DNA from: Phycisphaeraceae bacterium
GTDB lineage: Bacteria; Planctomycetota; Phycisphaerae; Phycisphaerales; Phycisphaeraceae
Reading direction: 5' to 3'
Assembly: GCA_028284155.1 (NCBI GenBank)
Contig: JANQSF010000033.1
Span: 1 to 64,000, forward strand
DNA: 64,000 nucleotides
In this document: positions 40,201 through 46,180 of the stretch, one piece after another
Numbering within the stretch: the stretch's first letter is position 1
How the letters are laid out: each line of letters starts with the position of its first letter
Program-made: the position numbers and the translations under genes
The notes under the pieces: model-generated
The model's input: only the letters and a program-made list of their open reading frames with translations
Database searches by the model: none
What the model was told of the DNA's origin: nothing

Positions 40201-43200
40201 CGGCCCGGTTGTAGTCGAGCGAGTTGATGTTGAGGAATTCGCCGGTGTTCGCGTCGATCACGGGCACGCGCCCGCCGATCTGCGCCGCGTTGGTCGGATT
40301 GACCTCGAACAACTGGTTGTTCTCGTCCAACACGATCAAGCCCTGCACGCCGGCGCTGCCTGCAGTGCCCAGGAAGGCCATCGACTTGAAACGTTCGCCC
40401 GACGCGCCGATCGGCGCGATCTCGGTGAATTGGCCCAACGTGTTCGAGCCGCCACCGAGCGCCGCGAAGAGGCCCGCTTGGAACACGCCCGGGGCGGCCT
40501 GGAACCAACTGTCGGAGAAGTCGTCCGCGAAGGCCAGGTCCTGCGCCGTGAGGACACCGTCGCCGTCGTCGTTCGGCTCGGCCTCGCCGAAGATCGGGCC
40601 GTTGCCGCTGGTCTGTAGGTTGACCGTGGTCAGATCGAGGTTGAGCGTGTAGCTGCCGTTGGCGCCGGTGAACGAGTCGACCACGATGAAGTAGTCGCCC
40701 GACGCCGGGAATTGGGTGAAGGTGATCGAGACGAACTGGTCCTGGTCGAAGTCCAATTCGGCATCCAACTCGTTGCCTTGGTCGTCGAGCAGGCGGATGG
40801 ACGGGTCGGCCAATGTGAAGCCCGAAACACTGGCGGTCAGGATGTCGCCCGGCGCGGCAATCACGCGGAAAACGTCCTGGTCGGACGAGATGTTCTGGCC
40901 GATGTCGAGCGTGCCCAGCACGGGCGCGTCGGTCAGGTTCTGCAGGATGGTCGCGCCGGCCGAGTCGACGCTGAACAAGTCGCGGCCGTTGCTCGTGAAG
41001 CCGATCTGACTGGCGGGCACGGCCAACAGGTCGTTGACCGAGTTGCCCGGCGCGATCACGTCGATGTTCGCCAGTGTGTTGGTCGCCGCGTCGAACCCGA
41101 GGATCGAGCCGCCCGGGCCCGTGTCGGCTGAACGGACCTGGACCGGGTCGCCGTCGGCATCCGTCACCGGGCCGCCCGGGTTGAAGAAAAAGACCTGCGC
41201 GGTCGCGGGATCGATATTGAGCAGCAGGTCGCCGCCGAACGCACCGTCCGTGTCGGCGAATACGTGGATGGCCTGACCGTCGCCGCGGAAGACCAACGAA
41301 TGCACGGGCTGCGTCAGCGGCGCAAAGAACGCGCCGATGATGCCGATCGGCCGGGCCAACACTTCGTCGGCCGTGGTGTCGAAATCGAGGTCGCGGGTGA
41401 TCGGCTCGACCAGGAACAATTCCTGCTCAACCTCGGGCACGCTGTCGCCGTCGCGGTCGCGTCGGCCGGCGATCGCCAACGCGTCGCCTTGGCCTGTCGC
41501 GTACGCGTCGATGGAGAACACGTCGACAATCGGGTTGCCGCTACCGTCGGTGATCAGGCCGAGGTCCGTCGTGCTCAGGATGTTGCCGGTCACCGGGTCG
41601 CGGTTGATGCGGCGTAGGCGCGCGGTGTTGCCACCGGAACGCTCAACGGTGTAGATCGTGCCGTTCTCTGTCACCGTCAGGTCGAGCGTCGCGCCGGTCG
41701 CGATGGCGATGCCGCCGACGTCGATCGTCGGCAGCTTCGTGTCGGTCGCGAAGATGGCAAACAATTCTTCCGTGCCATCGAAGTCGATATCACCAAAGTC
41801 GAGGCCTTGCACGCCCGAAAGCGGCGCGCCGGTCACCGCGTCGGTGATGGGGGCCGTCGTCGTATTGAAGCCGAAGAAATCGACCTCGGGAATGAAAATC
41901 GACAACTCGTCGCCCAGGTCCGGCTCGCCGGGATCTTGCACGAGGTCGCCATCGATATCGACAAAATTGATCCCTTGCGAGTCGACGCCGTCGGTATCGA
42001 CCACGGCGGCGAGCGGGCCGGTGCCCGGCGCGGTTTCGGTACGCGAGATCGACAGGTCGCCGATGATGTCGAGGTTGTCACCGAGTGTCTGACTGCCCAG
42101 CGGCGTGAAGTCGAGGTCTTCGAGGTAGTCCAGCAGCGTCTCTTTCACGAAGACGCCGGCCGAGATGTTGGTGAAGTTGTTGGGGTCGAACGGGTTGTCC
42201 GGGTTGTCGGGCGTGTCGTCCACACCCATCGGACGCGTGCCGATGTTCTCGGTCAGGCTACCGGAGAAGATGGGGTTGAGGTTGACGTTCGGGTTGCCGC
42301 CGTCGAAGGTGCGCGTGCCGACAATGACCTCACCGGTTTGGGCGTCGGCGGTGATGAAGATCGCGTTGCCCGTCTGCGCGTGCGTGACGCCGAACGCGTT
42401 CATTGTCGCCGTGTTGTTGACTGACCCGCCGAACGGGTCCATGCCGGTCTGCGCGAATCGTCCGTTCGGCGCGATCGCGTTGACAACACTTTCGAAACCG
42501 ATATCCGGGCCGGTTGGCACCTCGGCGATCGCAATCGACGCGTCCGGGCTGGACTGTGTGACGTAGATGATGAACACGTCGGCCGCCGGCGCGCGTGTGC
42601 GCGAGTCGAGAATCACCAGTTCGTCCGTGCCCGAGTCCGTCGCGATCAACGCGCCGGTTTCCCCGGTGAACGGGTTGCGGATGGTTTCGTTGTAGTCGAG
42701 TGAAACGATGTTCTGCCCGCGCCGTGGGTTTGGCACGCGGTTGGCGGCGAAGGGGTTCAGGTTGTTGACGTGGTCCGGGTCGGGCAGGTTGCCCAGCCAC
42801 TGGCTTTGGAATTGCGTGCCGTTGCCGGCCGTGGGCGAACCGTTGATCGGGTCGCCGGCCGTGCCGTTCCAGTTGACGCGGATGATGCGGTCGTTGGCGT
42901 CGTCGGTCAGGTACAGGAACTGCTCGGGGACGTCTGGGTCGTCAATGAACGCGATCCCGGAGCCGCCGGTCACGACGCCCTGGCCGGTCAATGTCACAAC
43001 CGGCGCGGGGTTGAGGTTGACCAGCGAACCGTTGGCAAGGACGGCGGCGCGCAGTTGCCCGTTGGTCCCGTTGTAGGTCACCAAGGTCGTGGCCGCGCCG
43101 AACTGATCGAACGCGATCGAGGTGATGCCCGTGCCGCCGAGGCCGCCGTTGTTCACACCGGTCAATTCGACGATGGAGTTCTGCAACGCGACGCGGTCGG

Positions 43201-45010
43201 GCGCCGTCGGGTCGTCGATGTCCGGAGGGACGTTCTCGAGGTCGAGGCTGAACAGGCGGTCGTTCACGCCCGGGCGCGCGACGGTGAAGAACAGCCGGCC
43301 GTCGTTGGTGCTGCCGATGTCCGGGTGGAAGTCGGCGCCGTTGATCGCCGTGACCGTGCTCAGGCCGGTGTCCGGCGCGACGGGCAGGCTGATGGCCGTG
43401 CCGCGGATGATGTTGTTGTTGATCGCGCTGTAGAGCAGCGGTCGGCCGGGCGTGATGCCCGGCTCTTCGAGCGAGGCCAGCGCGCTGACGTTCGCCGTCG
43501 TGCCGTCGCCGGCGCTGTTGATCGCCGCGGCGGAGGGGTTGTCCAGCGGCATCGAGATCAAGCGCGGCAGGATCACGTTGTTCTGACCCAGCACGCTCAG
43601 GTCGACACCCACGATAATCGGGTTGTCCTGGCGGTCGACCGCCGCGGCGAAACCTTCGACGCGCACCATCTCGCCGTTCAGGTCGATCGCGCCGCGATTG
43701 AGCGCCACGACCGCGCCGCCGCCGCCCAGCCCGATGCGGTGCAGTTCGGACGTCGGCGGCATGTTCATGCCGGTCGAGAACGTATTTGCCGCGAACAACT
43801 GGTTTGGGTTGTTCGGGTTGAACGTCAACGCCGTGTAGGGCGTGACAACCTCGAAGTTCTGGTTGAACCCCATGATCGTCATGTTGACGACGATGGACTG
43901 CGCCTGTGCGTTGGTGAAGCCCACAACGGGCGCGCCGGCCATGTACTGGTCGGGGTCACCGAGGTTGACCAGTCCGACGTCCTGCGTGCTCGTCGTGAGC
44001 ATGCCGCCCATGCCCATGCCGCCCGCCGCGGCGTTGGCCGGCAGGCCGCTGGCGTCGGCCGTCGGGTCGCCGTCGTAGTCGCTGGTGATGAAGTAAAGCG
44101 TGCCGTTCGGGGCGATCGCCATCGCCTCGATGTCGTTCAGCGTGTTGCCGGTCGTGGTGTTCGTGATCGCGCCTAGGTCTTCGATCAGACCGGAGAACCG
44201 GCTGAAGCGGAACAGGTGGTCCGCGCCGGCCACGTCGGCGATGAGATAGCCCAAGCCCGTCGTTTCATCGAAAGCCATCGCCGAGATACCGAAGATGGCT
44301 TCCGGGTTGCCGTCGATATCGACAAAACTGGCGATGTCATCCGCCGCGGAGATGCGCGCGGCGTGCAGCGAACTGGCGACCTGGCCCTGGCCGGACGAGT
44401 TGTCCAACTCCAACAGCGTGACATGCGGGACGGGCGTGTTGTTGACGTTAACCGTGAACTGATTGAAGCCGTAGGTGTTGCCACCCTTGACAGCGTCCTG
44501 GCTGGCGATGGCGGTGACGTTGATCGCGCCGGCGTTCGGCGGCGGCGGGACCGCGCCGGACGGGTCAAAAATCGGCGCGATCGGGCCGATCAATTCCAGG
44601 CCGTCCGCGCCGCCGATACCGCCGCGGACGTCGGTGTCCGAACGGCTCAACGGGCCGCCGGCCGGGGCGAGGTTATCGAACGGGAGGATGCGTCCGGGAG
44701 TGTCGCCGAATTCGATTTGACCGGTGCCGTCCGTCAGGAAGTCGGCCGTGATCAATTCGACCGTGGCGTCGCCGTTGATGCTGACACGGATCTGCGCCCC
44801 CAGCCCCAGCGGGTTGGAAGGGTCGGCCTGGTGGTACTCGAACGACTCGCCGCCGTGCAGCGTGGTCAGCAACACGCGGGGTTCAAGTGACTCAAGCGTC
44901 AGAGCCGCAGTGGGGGCGCGGCCGGCTCGTCGCCGGGCGGCGCGGGATTCAGACTTACGCAGCCGGCCCAGAAGGGGGAACCGAGTCGCACGGCGCTTGC
45001 GCTTAGCCAT
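28253..45010 (-). CDS. Giant LEPRxLL secreted protein with C-terminal metzincin-like domain
   Basis: About 5,585 residues, one uninterrupted frame of 16.8 kb. ATG 45010 has GGAGG 10-14 bases upstream. A basic N-terminus is followed by SLEPRVLL (LEPRVLL at residues 42-48). Then, approximately: propeller-like repeats (60-1370, units such as 'AMAIAPNGTLYFITSD'), a PPC-type domain (about 1377-1463), a second PPC-type domain (about 1928-2022), a long beta-solenoid of short G-D-I/V repeats (about 2040-3570), more propeller-like sequence (3740-4550), a second solenoid (4560-4910), a third PPC-like domain (5138-5260) and a C-terminal domain with HEFGHAIGWNH (residues 5494-5504, bases 28499-28531), a metzincin HExxHxxGxxH zinc motif, followed by a plausible Met-turn SLMAAGG. 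By eye I found no cysteine in the whole protein. A terminator follows at 28182-28207. Surface adhesion, self-processing or matrix degradation are all possible; none is shown. Confidence 0.9.
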   Translation of the reverse strand: MAKRKRRATRFPLLGRLRKSESRAARRRAGRAPTAALTLESLEPRVLLTTLHGGESFEYHQADPSNPLGLGAQIRVSINGDATVELITADFLTDGTGQIEFGDTPGRILPFDNLAPAGGPLSRSDTDVRGGIGGADGLELIGPIAPIFDPSGAVPPPPNAGAINVTAIASQDAVKGGNTYGFNQFTVNVNNTPVPHVTLLELDNSSGQGQVASSLHAARISAADDIASFVDIDGNPEAIFGISAMAFDETTGLGYLIADVAGADHLFRFSRFSGLIEDLGAITNTTTGNTLNDIEAMAIAPNGTLYFITSDYDGDPTADASGLPANAAAGGMGMGGMLTTSTQDVGLVNLGDPDQYMAGAPVVGFTNAQAQSIVVNMTIMGFNQNFEVVTPYTALTFNPNNPNQLFAANTFSTGMNMPPTSELHRIGLGGGGAVVALNRGAIDLNGEMVRVEGFAAAVDRQDNPIIVGVDLSVLGQNNVILPRLISMPLDNPSAAAINSAGDGTTANVSALASLEEPGITPGRPLLYSAINNNIIRGTAISLPVAPDTGLSTVTAINGADFHPDIGSTNDGRLFFTVARPGVNDRLFSLDLENVPPDIDDPTAPDRVALQNSIVELTGVNNGGLGGTGITSIAFDQFGAATTLVTYNGTNGQLRAAVLANGSLVNLNPAPVVTLTGQGVVTGGSGIAFIDDPDVPEQFLYLTDDANDRIIRVNWNGTAGDPINGSPTAGNGTQFQSQWLGNLPDPDHVNNLNPFAANRVPNPRRGQNIVSLDYNETIRNPFTGETGALIATDSGTDELVILDSRTRAPAADVFIIYVTQSSPDASIAIAEVPTGPDIGFESVVNAIAPNGRFAQTGMDPFGGSVNNTATMNAFGVTHAQTGNAIFITADAQTGEVIVGTRTFDGGNPNVNLNPIFSGSLTENIGTRPMGVDDTPDNPDNPFDPNNFTNISAGVFVKETLLDYLEDLDFTPLGSQTLGDNLDIIGDLSISRTETAPGTGPLAAVVDTDGVDSQGINFVDIDGDLVQDPGEPDLGDELSIFIPEVDFFGFNTTTAPITDAVTGAPLSGVQGLDFGDIDFDGTEELFAIFATDTKLPTIDVGGIAIATGATLDLTVTENGTIYTVERSGGNTARLRRINRDPVTGNILSTTDLGLITDGSGNPIVDVFSIDAYATGQGDALAIAGRRDRDGDSVPEVEQELFLVEPITRDLDFDTTADEVLARPIGIIGAFFAPLTQPVHSLVFRGDGQAIHVFADTDGAFGGDLLLNIDPATAQVFFFNPGGPVTDADGDPVQVRSADTGPGGSILGFDAATNTLANIDVIAPGNSVNDLLAVPASQIGFTSNGRDLFSVDSAGATILQNLTDAPVLGTLDIGQNISSDQDVFRVIAAPGDILTASVSGFTLADPSIRLLDDQGNELDAELDFDQDQFVSITFTQFPASGDYFIVVDSFTGANGSYTLNLDLTTVNLQTSGNGPIFGEAEPNDDGDGVLTAQDLAFADDFSDSWFQAAPGVFQAGLFAALGGGSNTLGQFTEIAPIGASGERFKSMAFLGTAGSAGVQGLIVLDENNQLFEVNPTNAAQIGGRVPVIDANTGEFLNINSLDYNRAGFAFAQDLDNGRLVDLDIVLNGGVTTQPIVVDGLVVAAGVPAGGLTATVNGSLSPTVGAISYDFINDRFLAADNATGSEFRNDSPLFDFSPFPEAVVNAPEESAILMEIRGLESDSAVGQTIGNILVGGTVLGKVDLSGSIEQFYAGWVMTGDATGMLESDIALSGVGGIDLFGNVVGVPDNFNVAGDMRKFVTIQSLGTDRLAVWNPANPNDNTRQVVSPNYLTGFDLEVAGRVGQIITLGSSVGSISIQDQNNITGIEQLSAAQTELEVRGGAFQAGALAIAPLFNDTFATAQYLHSDRFGINGGGNIIQVTGSLSQSDPPTQDGIDFFALPLLAGQEITIQVVTLFGTPVQVGVFDPDGRIVASDYSNLDAGEVANQPFRFKADKAGAYRLAVAFIGDTDFDESDPTDTGLSNYALTIIDPGAIALGGLVANENIFNNTPIPSIHVQRGDIGSIVAGRDGTGILVFEDDALNFGNDIEASSGNLREIDVQQSGHGDVGLNFGGGGTRFRAGTQPYVFASGDIGLLRSRGTPGTQDTGILRFNGVTAGGNVQLIQALTDLHMNLVAGGGLGVVRAGLFNSGDLSVSTINLNADLVGGDGTIDLIDVVFDLGGTVNGGPQITTGPGGNVRFMRAGGEIFQDSIFGGGTPTDTTFLPGTAANLRDDGGAQLRIAPVDPVPNPNFVEDLEALSPFDPRLDPDSPDFNPDLTDDPRLAFVAGQITSLTTYGIRGSGGVVVMSIEADHSLAITSNSAGLNQGAEISEILVSAEGASQFLDPVTGAVVAEPEDDMMTPLDESDDVRELVLTISGPNPVDVFSIEAAATIARNRTAGTLARTESTASVPTGPGANAPTANVVRGGSFAVINNTSGQSVGGGSIISMDVGAVGSLFASGMIGDTENHTGADVIGLTNARFLGLPFPFNQASQAIMATQIGSVRAHRGVGNVVVNNTVTDQDAFIGFVNANADGIDFNGEFEGINGPIYAMGMDTLGAPNDAESLGVIGTVLIGDGILPSGTGDEALAGIFADERIGRVTGINADIRGDIASSGSIGPINLTNGSIINADIMSVSDLADSRELSGGFMSLEDLNDADEIAQGDDFINLPDNEIGNITVSGSGGIIGLLVDGQDIGAIRVNRGFGLLNAAISRQGNDVEGDTIVDGFGIRDVTFSGGASQKNIIARGKGDILDPTEYDPDVRFSDLFDEQGIALTDLTGGFDPFFGYKPNRLIDLNSFLDSSPDPAGLHSGVIDNVFAQGSRDLKNVSAFRIVATNGFFPTSFDFANTIGRFTVLDLVDSVQITSGAIQAFNVGTNRTTPPPNVVDFNMTIAGPISRVDIKGSLLGNSSIFAAGPNGQLKNLSVGGDVEGLIRANGNAGNVKIGGDLLGDLIVDGSNAPRNALNSFILGGSLSNGSFQVEGNVGRIDVAESLGSNNEQLVVNGDVGTFRVGSSRSHDGAIVGLDGVIFGDVRSLDIVGALIGDLTIQGTVSNLSITADDVTRGGDIVTGDINVFGDAKTIRLKDGDIAAGAVVAAAQGIGRFDMQNGDIGVGAEVSTGFGDIKSFTVKNGDVFGNVLANNGNIDSLTIQGSDLGNGVDAALVSTRNIKRLRLDGSLRSGAMIDVEEEIGMVDIRGDVEAGSVIDAAEAATVKIGQSMLGAIMLGAALRGTKVSIGASLGNGIDPAALMIDGDASIDVKGGMGAGATVLIGNDLDQLKVGGVASGDVLVNGFGGRFDFGSLDFAVVTTAFDLDSFSAGSVDNSLVQVGAQAGADGIFATDIGLRDFGEGSARSTLKRFTAASVSSSIIASAGDIDNATVNAEVFRSSISSGFSVGSSAIAGLIADPSPLGSLAEQNAARSAADRNLLHGDIGTATFNGAGLMESSVTAGVDPGDDGIFGNVVPDPAFNDRVIFFNPTSVLPDGGGQSEIGRINGSADSDSFVLVDTGIGSNNLGGGAAVNTDVTYDLADLTTNNPLPAATGSATDGVVSLPGGGFVEISGDGTVTVHDDPATPDLIDAIVFTGTDSRTDITVVVDDPDTMSIGRVLGTDDAGLRSFESNADMTGDVLGGTATADVDIFIDGPVGGSNTFEIRDLGNEARGVIGGGVSNLKIRTQGSGVLRVAGTVKKTEIVNGDAGGLIIEQGSTPLPNVTLVGSDATGNIWVFDEANRQIARVDPVSGAILDGPFDSQTAGFGDLTDLSALSFNGMGSAIGLATINNQSPTHFIGTPANPTDPIALRTLAAGPLGQVVAVQSTDRDGDTVNDTDVLVAFDPDTGGAFPLGTLVDIFSNRFNGDFLALAYDDSGNLYGLVSDRDGNGAANTTADGVAIVQIDVANPQLVGTENFLTVSSPVSVGLPGLILTDPNTAGPTTDAFTAMAAQNDPADPDADPTIFAIQRDVLAGVDTLVTIDLTTGAITPLGAVQVDTDGDGVGDVDTAVNGIGFDEEGNLLAYNDNDVMAGLILIDPANIDVNGNVVASEVTTPGALDTSIDAFAVGRTGDNFATYAYDTDTLGGALFTNPSNETLNIGEADPRPIIQVNGDLGGVVPATGLAIRPTGNAFITVDNGDGTFNLQSIDRSLPGGGIAAVNDLGVIQQFTGVTVDNIQTMEASPLSGELFVIGSDAGSNSRELYSVSEVGALAASRGPLRDGNGDVTDPIIGLGIDPTDGSNYAIRIVGGTSVLVRLEIILALNVVSVQTVGEVQVGTESTSIVAGDFTSDGRYIAIEESATGRRMIEVNLTDPENSVQLTTPGSVNSNLSTIAVDQDDRILSLFTDDLGSPTQLWINAKANFVPTLGVVNTDAASPLAGQFRQLRAVADDATGAGIDGAVNAAVDFADTGDIFVVTLDGRLQQYDGGNGAFVADIGPLVEPGTGNAINIETITFDATGALIGKDADLNRLVTIDKTTGAVSGRTQAGAVTGDVTGLAFDPTVGAVRGVINAMGTVDDVFALFRGTTQDALRGIEADGFDDLRVTGGTNYTSRIAASRDGFKKIEIDGDYSGSITTPAGVDSFTQNDGTYSGLLQANGEIKKATLDDVTVLNGAVIRTDSVLGTLKQSGGSFAGSVLANSAGTIDLGGGGLPTATIDVTRDAGTVKLGSSYSGTASFGSISRSFDIRGTLGGTGIVTITGDNKRLSTDGLEGGSQVFIGGDGGQLDIAGVARGLIALDDGASRLTFNDTNNLSLIAGLDSGSLTVKGDAVASLFSFGTRIGDDGIYNTMDDRITGGSLKSATFQGDYADSATVAGVLPTLLAGPGKPTNTLLYVGNLASADIVEQDSAEAGGILSSRIESLTIRGFITSSDPLNGAESVAATANGFGKQNLGPFPDQLIQRSYGDPLGAPQIVEFQIVDASEFDIIFTEEVNSASFILAQDRNDDGDTTDVGDVQGTIELRDIDGALIDDVTLLYSTTINSEGDTLGVLRVIQPGGFQTPNVTVTISGGGPEIDPILDEEAVFDRSGGRNVVRNFNQDDDPFALEIPFGNPDGPAVDTRDPDDLAGTIFDGNRDGLEGHDGVTLLQFFDAADDFIASIEDEDPLPVMVDGGTLTLAATFETNTDIDIYRIDSAMAYQFLSVEYLGDPLVNMGIFIQDDQGTVLTDDDTFELITRWETNLVVPGDDGSYGDDEDLFQAHELRPIEDPTDPDGDGLREDNLNYFIGLVSLGNVGNYQLDITLASTDDLLDGITDGVADLGQPDEIIAYISNVQNTIDPVTGLPTDPAGSNNNFLGANEPKQLIYLNFNGGTSQVALPGEVFEPFDSAALNPALDNLEQELIFGSQALGVDGIIDVIVETLTTTPDTHPLGQLDVTVLSGDFTPFFTAGAEGIFLTTVDPRITGLDIESDFIEVLIGQNLSDPGLLGISGQIGYAANDKGSEVVVFVNNHAGLTLGTGTLAQELTDLAVAIGTTIAHEFGHAIGWNHTELFSQFDDPNNDTFLLDSFNGFDQSLMAAGGDPLEDLLALHFLSTAPLSTFEFGQIGTFIDPTASQAYIDQNTDILWWLS

Positions 45011-45219
45011 CGGGGGATGCCTCCGAGTCGTGGGTACTACCAAACACTGTGGACCCGTCCGGTCCTCGTCTTGGGTGGTGCAGACACGTCGGCGCAGCCG
45101 AAGCGTCTGGCACCGAAAACGGGTCGGTCAATCGACCCGACTATCGACGCCGGTGCTTGCTCACCGCAACCCACCCGTTGAGCCAGGTGACAGCCGTGTC
45201 TGTGGACGCAGGGTGTTCC

Positions 45220-45271
45220 CCCGCGCGGCGTTGCACCGCGCGGGAGATTGCGCCCCCGCTCACGGGGGCGC
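45220..45271. repeat. Two GC-rich hairpins upstream of the giant gene
   Basis: cccgcgcgg / ccgcgcggg (45220-45244) and gcgcccccg / cgggggcgc with a 4-base loop (45250-45271) lie between the DUF3467 stop (45284) and the giant gene start (45010). Without T tracts they are not typical terminators; they may insulate or attenuate transcription into the giant gene. The rest of the 273-base spacer shows no clear feature. Confidence 0.6.
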
Positions 45272-45283
45272 AGTGCGGCAGGG

Positions 45284-45658
45284 TCAGCCCGTCGCCGAGC
45301 CGCCGGCGCGACGCTTGGCCTGGTCAAGTTCCAGAGCGCCATACGCCTGCTCGTACTGAGCCACCGCCTGACCGAGCGTAATCGCCAGTCGCTTGGCGGC
45401 CCACGGGTTCAGCACCATCCGCTGCTCGATCTTTAAACGGGCAGCCGACGGGCCGGCCGGACGTAACGGCCCGGCAAAGTCCAGATTGATTTCCTCGGCC
45501 GAGCCCCACACGCGCACGGTCGTGCTGTAGGTCACGTCGAGTTCGGTTTCGTCGATTTGAAGTTGGACCTGCTGCTGCTGTTGCGCTGCCTGCGTTTCGC
45601 CGCTCACAGTGTCCACTTGTTCTTCAGTCGCGGTTGCGGTGTCGCTTTGCTCTGCCAT
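45284..45658 (-). CDS. DUF3467-like small protein
   Basis: 124 residues. A Gln/Thr/Glu-rich N-terminus (AAQQQQQVQLQIDE) is followed by a beta-rich core: YSTTVRVWGSAEEINLDFAG, then RLKIEQRMVLNPWAAKRLA, and ITLGQAVAQYEQAYGAL. The strand pattern 'Y.....V....E..LDF' and the 'R..L.P..AKRL...L...I..YE..FG' helix fit DUF3467. The function of that family is unknown. It lies between the short SecA-like gene and the giant gene, all on the minus strand. Confidence 0.72.
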   Translation of the reverse strand: MAEQSDTATATEEQVDTVSGETQAAQQQQQVQLQIDETELDVTYSTTVRVWGSAEEINLDFAGPLRPAGPSAARLKIEQRMVLNPWAAKRLAITLGQAVAQYEQAYGALELDQAKRRAGGSATG

Positions 45659-46180
45659 GGCTCGTTACCAATCCTGTCCTTGGATGAACGTTTCCCCGTC
45701 CGACACGACCACACATCGCGCCGGGCGTCCGTCTGCCGGGGTGTTACGACCGCGCGGCACCGAAGACGGAACGCTTTCTGGAAACCCTGATGTAAGCGGC
45801 AGTTTGTACCATGGACCGGGGGGTTTGTCCAATGGCCCGTCAGGAGGGATGGACGGGCTGGTGGCCGCGATGATACCAAGACGTACTATCCCTTGCAAGG
45901 GGGTTCTGACACAATCCGCAAGAAAACTATCAGCACGTTTCTAAGCCGCGCCCCACAACGTGTTTCGGACACGTTCGACATCGCGAAAACACGACCCGAA
46001 TCGGCTCGATTGACTTAGATTTGGACGATCCGCAACAAGGCGGGTCTTTCCGATGGCCCGGTCGCGGTTGACCCTGCGATCCGGGCCATCGGAAAGACCC
46101 GGCTTACGGCGTTTCAGAGGGGTATGTTTTGAAGGGAGGGCGACTCAGGGAAGGCCAACGGCACCAGCCCGTGGCTGCTT
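45659..46180. other. Spacer between SecA-like gene and DUF3467 gene
   Basis: 522 bases with no credible gene. It holds the DUF3467 upstream region, a less GC-rich patch (about 45890-46020) that may include promoter elements, and the family-A repeat at 46037-46105. I could not assign a promoter with confidence. Open frames here are antisense or short. Confidence 0.5.
46037..46105. repeat. Palindromic repeat family A, copy 2
   Basis: Arms 46037-46061 and 46081-46105 (25 bases, core cgggtctttccgatggcccg) are complementary with one mismatch; loop 19 bases. Its arm differs from copy 1 by a compensated change (cgatgg for cgaagg), with the other arm changed to match. It lies 75 bases after the stop of the SecA-like gene. 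Confidence 0.85.

Noticed and set aside
42770..44176. Plus-strand open frame of 468 codons inside the giant gene
   Set aside because: Same antisense effect; no recognisable domain, start site or neighbour.
45011..45219. Possible riboswitch upstream of the giant gene
   Set aside because: I compared it by eye with the cyclic-di-GMP riboswitch consensus and found no conserved core; the structure seen is limited to simple hairpins nearer the DUF3467 stop.
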